Source of the DNA: Caballeronia sp. GAFFF1
GTDB lineage: Bacteria > Pseudomonadota > Gammaproteobacteria > Burkholderiales > Burkholderiaceae
NCBI RefSeq assembly: GCF_023630705.1
Contig: NZ_JALQEM010000030.1
Span: 62,001-126,000, forward strand
Length of the DNA stretch: 64,000 nucleotides
Reading direction: 5' to 3'
Made by a program: the position numbers and the translations under genes
The notes under the pieces: model-generated
Told to the model about the DNA's origin: nothing
Databases searched by the model: none
Seen by the model: the letters and a program-made list of their open reading frames with translations, nothing else
Shown: positions 47,161 to 54,459 of the stretch, in pieces
Layout of the letters: every line of letters begins with the position of its first letter
Position numbering within the stretch: position 1 is the stretch's first letter

Positions 47161-47931
47161 GTGACCTTCTCAACAGAGTTCGGATGGACATCCGCCGCGC
47201 GCTCGGACGTGGGGTGCGTCCGCTTAGTCAACGAAGACGCGGTGCTCAACTCGCCCGAGCAGGGTCTATGGGCCGTGGCCGACGGCATGGGCGGACACGC
47301 AGTGGGCGATCTCGCAAGCCGCATGGTGATCGAGCGTCTCGCTAGCTTATCGACAGGCGGCGCATTGGGACACGTCATCGCAGAAGCACGAGATCAGCTT
47401 CTGCGAGTGAACGATGAACTGCGTGCAGAGGCAGCACGGCGACAGGTATCGCGCATAGGCAGTACCGTGGTATTGCTCGCGGCGCGCGGCGGCGCGTGCG
47501 CTTATCTGTGGGCGGGCGATAGCCGCATCTATCTATTCCGGAACGGCCGCCTCGCGCAGTTGACGCGCGATCATAGTCATGTGGAAGAACTCAAGGCACG
47601 CGGCCAGTTGACGGCGGAAGAAGCATTGCATCATCCCGCGCAGCATCTGATTACGCGTGCCGTAGGCGCGCTCGACACACTGGAACTCGACGAAAGCAGC
47701 GTCGCGCTGGCCGACGGCGATACGTTCCTGCTATGCAGCGATGGCTTGTCCAACGAAGTGACCGAAGCCGAAATGGCGAGCGAACTGGCGCCGGGCAATT
47801 GCGAGGCTGCGGCGCAGCGGCTGCTGGAGATGGCGCTGGAGCGCGGTGGACGAGATAACATTTCACTCGTCGTCGCTCACGCTGAAGACGTTCTCGGGTC
47901 GGACAGAACGCAAGTGAATCCCACTCTGTGA
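47161..47931 (+). CDS. PP2C-family protein serine/threonine phosphatase
   Basis: 256 residues from GTG 47161, with AAGGAG ahead. Metal-binding motifs of the Stp/PppA type are present in order: SDVGCVRLVNEDAVL, WAVADGMGGHAVGDLAS, GSTVVLLAARGGACAYLWAGDSRIYL, then LLCSDGLSNEV and GGRDNISLVVAH. It is cytoplasmic and expected to dephosphorylate Thr on proteins such as the FHA protein of this cluster. It is convergent with the sigma-54 activator gene 11 bp away. Confidence 0.93.
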   Translation: MTFSTEFGWTSAARSDVGCVRLVNEDAVLNSPEQGLWAVADGMGGHAVGDLASRMVIERLASLSTGGALGHVIAEARDQLLRVNDELRAEAARRQVSRIGSTVVLLAARGGACAYLWAGDSRIYLFRNGRLAQLTRDHSHVEELKARGQLTAEEALHHPAQHLITRAVGALDTLELDESSVALADGDTFLLCSDGLSNEVTEAEMASELAPGNCEAAAQRLLEMALERGGRDNISLVVAHAEDVLGSDRTQVNPTL

Positions 47932-47942
47932 GCCGCGCTTGC

Positions 47943-49244
47943 TTACTGTTTGTTTCGCTGCGCTGCGAGCCTGAAGTCTTTCGAATGAAGCCCGTGCTTC
48001 TTCAGGAGCATTTGCAAGTGAGAGCGGTTCATGTCGTAGCGCCGCGCAAGTTCCGCTACCGTGCCGCCCACTTCCTGCAAGCCGCGTTCGAGAAACGCCC
48101 GCTCTGCTTCGTCGCTTGCTACACGCTTCGCTTCGCTCAGCGAGCCGGCCATGGCGACACCTTCGCCGCTTGCCGAAGGCGCTCCCATTGCAATGGCGAG
48201 CGATGACTTCGGGCGTATGTCCACCGGCAGATGCTCGATATCCGCCATATCGCCTGCGAGGCAAGCAAGCCGATACACCATGTTGCGCAACTCGCGGATG
48301 TTGCCCGGGTAGTCGTAACTGCGCAGGAAGTCCCGCAACCGCGGAGACATTTTCACCGGACGGCGCTTGAGCGCAGCCGCCGCTTCGTCGCCGAAATAGG
48401 CGAGCAGCAGCGGAATCTCATCGCGACGTTCACGCAATGGCGGCAGCGTCAAATGAATGACACTCAAGCGATAGAACAAGTCTTCGCGAAACCGGCCTTC
48501 CTCGCACCAGCGCCGTAGATTTCGATTCGTCGCCGCGACGATACGCGTATCGACTGCAATAGGCTCGTCAGAGCCGACGCGCTGTATTTCATGCGCTTCT
48601 AGCACGCGCAGCAACTTGACTTGGCCTGACAGCGGCAACTCGCCGATCTCGTCGAGGAAGATGGTCCCTGTATGCGCGCTCTCGAATTTTCCTTTGCGGT
48701 CGTTCGTGGCGCCCGTGAACGCCCCCTTGCGATGGCCGAACAGTTCCGATTCGATGAGATTCTCCGGAATCGCGCCACAGTTCACGGAAATGTACGGCTT
48801 GTCGGCACGCGAGCCGTTTGCGTGAATGACCTTGGCCATCAATTCCTTACCGGTCCCGCTCTCACCGTCGATCAGCACCGGCAGATCGGTCGGCGCCGCT
48901 TTTTCCGCGATTTCCAGTGCCTCGAGCAGCTTCGGGTTATCGCCGAATGTGCCTTCGAAGATGAAGCTGCGTTCCAGGAGTGCCTGTCGCCTGGCGCCCG
49001 CGGACATCTCCCGCTTCGGCTCCGATGCCGCGGCCTGTACGAAACGTTCTTTGTGCGAGAGCTGCATGACCTCGTCGCGCAGCGCGCTCGCCTGTCGTAA
49101 CAGCTTCTCGATCTCGGGACGTTCGAGGCGCGAGGTCCACCGTAGCGTCGAACGCAATATCTCGATCTTCTCGATGAGACCCGCATACGAAATAGCCGAT
49201 GCAGGTACGTTGCTGTCGCTTTCCGGTTGGTCGAGTATCTTCAT
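47943..49244 (-). CDS. Sigma-54-dependent activator without receiver domain
   Basis: 433 residues. Residues 1-95 are helical (coiled-coil-like LRWTSRLERPEIEKLLRQAS) and are neither a receiver nor a PAS domain. The AAA+ domain has Walker A GESGTGKE, the sigma-54-contacting GAFTGA loop, Walker B GTIFLDEIGEL and the arginine-finger region FREDLFYRLSVI. The C-terminal Fis-type helix-turn-helix is GGTVAELARRYDMNRSHLQMLLKKHGL. The start overlaps the exporter stop (ATGA). It is the obvious activator for the sigma-54 promoters found in the cluster. Confidence 0.93.
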   Translation of the reverse strand: MKILDQPESDSNVPASAISYAGLIEKIEILRSTLRWTSRLERPEIEKLLRQASALRDEVMQLSHKERFVQAAASEPKREMSAGARRQALLERSFIFEGTFGDNPKLLEALEIAEKAAPTDLPVLIDGESGTGKELMAKVIHANGSRADKPYISVNCGAIPENLIESELFGHRKGAFTGATNDRKGKFESAHTGTIFLDEIGELPLSGQVKLLRVLEAHEIQRVGSDEPIAVDTRIVAATNRNLRRWCEEGRFREDLFYRLSVIHLTLPPLRERRDEIPLLLAYFGDEAAAALKRRPVKMSPRLRDFLRSYDYPGNIRELRNMVYRLACLAGDMADIEHLPVDIRPKSSLAIAMGAPSASGEGVAMAGSLSEAKRVASDEAERAFLERGLQEVGGTVAELARRYDMNRSHLQMLLKKHGLHSKDFRLAAQRNKQ

Positions 49245-52200
49245 GCTGCGCTCAATTGCTTCTGCACGAGTTGGTAGTACATGCCTTTTCTCGCGACAAG
49301 CTCATCATGCTTGCCCTGCTCCACGATGCCGCCCTCGTAGAGCACGAGGATCTTGTCGGCGCGCATGATCGTCGACAGGCGGTGCGCGATGATGACGGCC
49401 GTTCGCCCTTTCAAAATCTCCTGCATGTTGCCGAGGATATTGCTTTCGGATTGCGTATCTAGCGCGGAGGTCGCTTCGTCGAATACCAGCAGGCGCGGAT
49501 CATGATAGAGCGCGCGTGCAATGCACAGACGTTGCATCTGACCGCCCGATAGCCCCACGCCGCGTTCGCCGACCACCTGCTCATAGCCGAGCGGCATCTT
49601 GCTGATGAAACCGTGCGCGTCGGCCATCTTCGCGACTTCCTCTATGCGCTTGCGATCCGGCGCTTCGTCGCCGCTTGCGATGTTGTCGGCGATGGTGCCG
49701 GAGAAGAGCAGGTTGCTTTGCATCACATAACCGATCTGCGCGCGATAGAAGCCTTTGTCGATCACATTGATGTCGTAGCCATCCACCGTCATCTTGCCTT
49801 CCGTCGGCGCATAGAAGCCGACGAGCAGCTTGGCGAGCGTCGTCTTTCCTGATCCGCTGCGCCCGACCACTGCAATCAGTTCGCCCGGCTTGATATCGAA
49901 GCTGATGTTTTCGAGCACGTAAGGCGCGTCCCCCTCGCCGTATCGGAAGTAGACCCCGTTAAACCGGATGTCGCCCTGAAGGTCGGGTAGCATCACGCGT
50001 TGCTGCATGTCCGCTGGCTTCTGCTCGGGCTCGATGTCGAGCACATCGCCGAGACGCTCCATGGCGACGCCGGCATCGTTGAGCAGGCTCCAGAGATTGA
50101 TGAGGCCCATGAGCGGCGACAATACGCTTCCCATGAATGCGTTGAACGCGATGAGCTGGCCGATGGTCAACTCGCGTGCGAGCACCAGATTGGCGCCTGC
50201 CCATAGCACTGCAATGGTCGTGGCAGCATTCAACAATTGACTACAGAAGCCGACCGCAATATTGAAGCGTTGAGATTTATATTGAATCTCGAGTGACTTG
50301 GCGTACTTCTTCTCCCACTTCAGGCGAACGGCCCGCTCGATGCCCATCCCCTTGACCGTCTCGGCGCCGCCCAGCGCTTCCATCAGATACGACCGCGCGT
50401 CCGTTCCCGACGAGAACGTCTCACGCGCGTTTTGCTTGATGCGAGGCGTGGCGAGTACGGTCAGCGCCATCAGAGGAACGATGAACGCAATCAGCAACAA
50501 CGTCAGCTTGACGTTGTAGAGAAACATGATGGTGAAGTAGATGAAGATCATCAACAGGTTCAGCACTGTCGTGACCGTGGATTCAGTCAGAAAAGCGCGG
50601 ATGGTGTGATTCTCCTGAAAACGCGCGAAGATGTCCCCGGTCTTGCGTTTGGCGAAGAAGCTGAATGGCAGTGAGAACGTATGCTTGAAGAATTGCGACA
50701 TCATCGCGAAGTCCATGTTGCGCATCATGAAGTTCGCCAGATACGCGCGAATCGTGGACATGAGTTGCGAGAAGACGTTCGAGATGATGAGTCCGGCAAT
50801 CAGCACATGGAGCAATCCGACGTTCTGGTGAACGATCACGCCGTCCAGAATGTTCTGGATGATAAGTGGCGGGATGACGCCCAGAACCTGTATAACGAAT
50901 GTGGCGAGAAAGAGATGCAGGAGGATGGTGCGGTACGGCTTCATATATCCGACGAAGCGTATCCACGGCGAACTGGAGACCGCCTTCTCCACCAGATCCT
51001 GCGCTGGTGAAAAGACCAGACAGGTACCGCTCCAGCCGCGTTCGAACTCGTCCACGGTCAGCTCTTTGAAGCCTATCGCCGGGTCCGCCACCCACACGTT
51101 CGCCTTCGAGATGCCGTAGACGATAATGTAGTGATAACCCTCCCAGTGCGCGATGAACGGCAATTCGAAGCCGCGCAACGATTCATAGGTGCACTGCACG
51201 CCGCGCGTGGTGAAGCCGAGCGCCTCGCCCGCGCGCGCGAGACTGTCGAGCGTCGCGCCTTGCGTCGTCACGTTAGCCAGTTCGCGCAGCTTTCCGAGCG
51301 TCATGCCGATGCCGTAATGCCGGCAGATCATTGCAAGACACGCGGCCCCGCAATCCATCTCCTCGGCTTGCTGCACCCATGCGAACCGTTTGATGACCCG
51401 TTCGCCGAGTTCGGGCTTGCTGTGCAAATCGAGCATCGCGGGTAGGCTACGGCGTTCGGCGAGTTTCTTTTGCCGCTGTAACTCGCGCTCGCTGAAGCGG
51501 ATGCGTTCTTCGAGCACTTCACGCAGCTTGACGTTGCGCTCGATGATGAAGTGCACTGTCTTCTCAGGGATGACGAGCAGGCGCGTATCGGCGTTCGCAA
51601 TGGCCGAGGCCATTTGCTCCTGACGCATCACGCACGCCTTCTCGCCGAAAATTTCGCCGGGGCCGAGCGTTGCCAGCACGTACTGATGCCCGCCTTCTTC
51701 ACGCACGATGCGCACTTCGCCTTGACGCACGACATACAGGCGCCTGTCGTCGCGAGCATCCTGCTTGAGAATCTCCTTGCCTTCACCGATCCGCTTGACG
51801 CCGACGCTCCTCACGCATTCTTCGAGTTCTGCCTTGTCGAGCTTGCCGCGCAGATCGAACAGCTTGGCTACGAAACCGCCTGCTGAAGCAATGGCGACAT
51901 AGCTGGTCGCGAACGCGAGCGCCGCGGGATTCTTCGCGATGACGGGTTCGATCGCGCGACGAGGAATGAACAAAAGTTCGGTCTTGCCCGAAGACCGCAC
52001 GGACGACTCATGCCGATAGTCCCGCAGCATCGCGATGTCGGCGAAAGTCTCGCGCTCCTTCTTCAGGCCCATGCTGATCTCTTTGCCATGCTCCTCGGTG
52101 AATATGCGCACGGAGCCGGCTCTTACGACATGGAGGCCATCAGCCACGTCGCCGGCATTGCACACGGTTTCGCCAAAGCCGTAGCGGCGCGACTCCGCGT

Positions 52201-52300
52201 GCTGAGCCAACTGCTCGATTTCATCGCGAGAAAGCGGTGACAAAATCTCCACTGTCGCAAGGAAACTGGCGAGCGAGTCGAGGTTTGATGGAGCGTCCAT
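49241..52300 (-). CDS. C39-peptidase ABC exporter with two cNMP-binding-like domains
   Basis: About 1019 residues from ATG 52300 (an in-frame TTG lies at 52312). Two cyclic-nucleotide-binding-like domains come first (about 20-130 and 155-265, the second with LGPGEIFGEKACVMRQEQMA). A C39 peptidase follows (about 300-435) with all active residues: Gln311, Cys317 in EMDCGAACLAMI, His390 in EGYHYIIVYG and Asp406 in WVADPAIG. Then six membrane helices and an ATPase (Walker A GRSGSGKTT, LSGGQMQR, LLVFDEATSALD). The C39 domain should cut after Gly-Gly of P1-P3 during export. Confidence 0.94.
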   Translation of the reverse strand: MDAPSNLDSLASFLATVEILSPLSRDEIEQLAQHAESRRYGFGETVCNAGDVADGLHVVRAGSVRIFTEEHGKEISMGLKKERETFADIAMLRDYRHESSVRSSGKTELLFIPRRAIEPVIAKNPAALAFATSYVAIASAGGFVAKLFDLRGKLDKAELEECVRSVGVKRIGEGKEILKQDARDDRRLYVVRQGEVRIVREEGGHQYVLATLGPGEIFGEKACVMRQEQMASAIANADTRLLVIPEKTVHFIIERNVKLREVLEERIRFSERELQRQKKLAERRSLPAMLDLHSKPELGERVIKRFAWVQQAEEMDCGAACLAMICRHYGIGMTLGKLRELANVTTQGATLDSLARAGEALGFTTRGVQCTYESLRGFELPFIAHWEGYHYIIVYGISKANVWVADPAIGFKELTVDEFERGWSGTCLVFSPAQDLVEKAVSSSPWIRFVGYMKPYRTILLHLFLATFVIQVLGVIPPLIIQNILDGVIVHQNVGLLHVLIAGLIISNVFSQLMSTIRAYLANFMMRNMDFAMMSQFFKHTFSLPFSFFAKRKTGDIFARFQENHTIRAFLTESTVTTVLNLLMIFIYFTIMFLYNVKLTLLLIAFIVPLMALTVLATPRIKQNARETFSSGTDARSYLMEALGGAETVKGMGIERAVRLKWEKKYAKSLEIQYKSQRFNIAVGFCSQLLNAATTIAVLWAGANLVLARELTIGQLIAFNAFMGSVLSPLMGLINLWSLLNDAGVAMERLGDVLDIEPEQKPADMQQRVMLPDLQGDIRFNGVYFRYGEGDAPYVLENISFDIKPGELIAVVGRSGSGKTTLAKLLVGFYAPTEGKMTVDGYDINVIDKGFYRAQIGYVMQSNLLFSGTIADNIASGDEAPDRKRIEEVAKMADAHGFISKMPLGYEQVVGERGVGLSGGQMQRLCIARALYHDPRLLVFDEATSALDTQSESNILGNMQEILKGRTAVIIAHRLSTIMRADKILVLYEGGIVEQGKHDELVARKGMYYQLVQKQLSAA

Positions 52301-52315
52301 GTCCGTGTGCAATTT

Positions 52316-53068
52316 TCAGCGCGCCTGAATCACATGTTCCTGCGCTCTTGCAAAGAGCCATTCTTCCCGCAATAGCCGACGGATTTCCGCCGTCGTCTCC
52401 TCGTCCAGCTGTGCCGGATACTTTGACGTCACCGCAAAGATCTCGTATGAGGCGCCGTCTGCGGAGACGAACGGACCGAGCAGGTCGCCCGGTTCGGCAT
52501 TGAACACCTTGGCCTCGATATCCGCCCGCAACTGCCCGCGCATCACGCGGCCGATGAGTCCGCCTCCGTCACGCGTATCAGCGAGGGAATGTTCGCGCGC
52601 CATGTCCGCGAAGCTGTCGGGATCGTCGTTGAGATAAGACATCATCTCCTTCGCGCTTCCTTCGGAATCCAGAACGATATGACGCACCTCGATGCCGTCG
52701 AATCGCGGCGAATTGAGTTGAAAATACTCTTCGATTGCGCGTTGCGTGCCCACCTGTTCCAGCATTTTCTCCTGGTAGAGCGTGTCGGTGATATAGGCCT
52801 CGAATTCGTCGAGGCTCACATTGAGCGCGTCAAGATAGTTGTTCATGTCCGCTGCGCGGTGCAATCCGCGGATGCGCCGGAACTGATCGGCACGGGTCTG
52901 TATCTCGTCCGCCGTGAGCGTGACGCCTGCCTTCTTCGCCGCGCGCACCGTGAGCTTGTCGCGAACCAGTTGCTCGACGAGTCCGTCGAACTGTCCGTTG
53001 AGTTTCAGGAGCCTGAGAAATTCGTCGACATCGACCACTTCATCGTCGATTCGCACAATCGCCGTCAT
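52316..53068 (-). CDS. Parvulin-type (PpiC/SurA-like) peptidyl-prolyl isomerase, no signal peptide
   Basis: 250 residues. An N-terminal SurA-like helical region (VRDKLTVRAAKKAGVTLTADEI) precedes a parvulin domain with EVRHIVLDSEGSAKEMMSYL, DSFADMAREHSLADTRDGGGLIGRV and EAKVFNAEPGDLLGPFVSADGASYEIFAV. There is no signal peptide or membrane helix, whereas SurA/PpiD homologues are exported. Lying between exporter and adaptor genes, it is likely a cytoplasmic chaperone that keeps the peptides unfolded or presents them. This role is inferred. Confidence 0.85.
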   Translation of the reverse strand: MTAIVRIDDEVVDVDEFLRLLKLNGQFDGLVEQLVRDKLTVRAAKKAGVTLTADEIQTRADQFRRIRGLHRAADMNNYLDALNVSLDEFEAYITDTLYQEKMLEQVGTQRAIEEYFQLNSPRFDGIEVRHIVLDSEGSAKEMMSYLNDDPDSFADMAREHSLADTRDGGGLIGRVMRGQLRADIEAKVFNAEPGDLLGPFVSADGASYEIFAVTSKYPAQLDEETTAEIRRLLREEWLFARAQEHVIQAR

Positions 53069-53085
53069 GTCGTTCTCCGTTCGGT

Positions 53086-54459
53086 TTAGCCTGCCACGCT
53101 TCGGAAGGGATCGAGGCCAAGGTCGATCAGTCGGCGCTCGCGCACCACGATTTCCGCGGAAGCCGTCATGCCATAGCGAAGCGGATATCGCGTATCAGCA
53201 ATCTGGTAGTAGTCGCGGTCCAGCGTCACTCGCCCTTCATAGACCGGTTGCTTGGCGACTGCGCCCGGCTTTGTCGCTGGCGAGATGAAGGCGAGCGTGC
53301 CGTCGATCACGCCGTATCGTTGATAAGGAAACGCATTGAACTTGAGTTTCACGCGCTGTCCTTCGCGCAGAAACGCGCGATCATGCTCGGCGATCTCTAT
53401 CTTCAGGACCGGCCGCGCATTTGCCGGCGCGATGCCGCCGAGCGGCGTATTCGCCTGAATCTTGTCGCCCGGCTGAGTCGAGGTCACGTCCGTGACTACA
53501 CCCGACACAGGCGCCAGAATCAGCAGGAAGTTATCTTTGTCGATGTTCTCGAAGCGGATGCGCGCGGCGGCGTCCGCGACGAGACGTGCGGTCTGCAATT
53601 GCAAACGCAGCTTGTCTTCTGTGCTCGTCACCTCGCGCATGGCCGACTCGTATTGCAGCCTGAGGCTGGTTGCTTCCTGACCGCTCGTTTCGAGTTGCGC
53701 CTTCGCTTGCTTGAATTCATGGCTCAAGCGAAAGTCGAGTTCAGCGAGCTTCGCCTGTTCGACGCGATAGGCGCCATCCGCTTCGAGATAGATGTTGCGT
53801 TTCGCTTCCACTTGCGATTCCGACACGCCGCCGCCGCCCGGCAAAGCGAAGAGTCGCGCGAAGCGATCCAGTTCGCTTTTTGCGGCATCGCGCGCGCGCC
53901 GCGCATTCTCCAGCACGCTGCGCTGCTCCTGAAGCTGCGCCTTCTGCCCTTCGGCGAGCTTGCTCGTGCCTTCGCTCACTCGCTGCTGATGCTGATGTTC
54001 CTCGACTTCCATCTGGTCCTTGAGCGCGGCGATTCTTCGTTCCATCAACAACTTCTTCTCGGGAAACTGCTTCCATTCGCGCTCGGCGTCGTCGAGCTTG
54101 AGTTGCGCTTCCAGTGCGTTCGTCGCGGCTTCTATCGCACCGCGTGCGTTCAGGCGCGCCACGACGTCGTCTTTGCGCACCGGTTGCCCCTCCGCTATAT
54201 AGAGGTCGGCCAGTTCCCCGTCGATAGGCGCGTAGAAGCGCCTAACCTCGGACTCGGGCGCAAGCGTGCCTTGCGCGGTGACGAGGACGTCCGCGTGACC
54301 GATGAAGGACCACGCGAGCGCCGCAACGACGAGCGCGACCATGGCAAGCACCACGGCTTGCGTGAGCTTGAGCGGCTCCGCGGTGAGAATCGCGACGCCT
54401 TCGGCGCCGTGATCGCCGAGTGCCTCTGAGAATGGCCTAAGGGGTGCGTTGCGCTTCAC
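53086..54459 (-). CDS. HlyD-family membrane-fusion adaptor
   Basis: 457 residues from GTG 54459, with GGAGGA eight bases upstream. One N-terminal membrane helix (AVVLAMVALVVAALAWSFIG, about 35-55) is followed by the lipoyl half VTAQGTLAPESEVRRFYAPI, a long coiled coil (about 105-270, EAQLKLDDAEREWKQFPEKK and later), and the second lipoyl half and beta-barrel ending in a beta-rich membrane-proximal domain (YGMTASAEIVVRERRL). Such adaptors bridge the ABC exporter to an outer-membrane channel. The gene overlaps the FHA gene end by 23 bp. Confidence 0.92.
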   Translation of the reverse strand: MKRNAPLRPFSEALGDHGAEGVAILTAEPLKLTQAVVLAMVALVVAALAWSFIGHADVLVTAQGTLAPESEVRRFYAPIDGELADLYIAEGQPVRKDDVVARLNARGAIEAATNALEAQLKLDDAEREWKQFPEKKLLMERRIAALKDQMEVEEHQHQQRVSEGTSKLAEGQKAQLQEQRSVLENARRARDAAKSELDRFARLFALPGGGGVSESQVEAKRNIYLEADGAYRVEQAKLAELDFRLSHEFKQAKAQLETSGQEATSLRLQYESAMREVTSTEDKLRLQLQTARLVADAAARIRFENIDKDNFLLILAPVSGVVTDVTSTQPGDKIQANTPLGGIAPANARPVLKIEIAEHDRAFLREGQRVKLKFNAFPYQRYGVIDGTLAFISPATKPGAVAKQPVYEGRVTLDRDYYQIADTRYPLRYGMTASAEIVVRERRLIDLGLDPFRSVAG

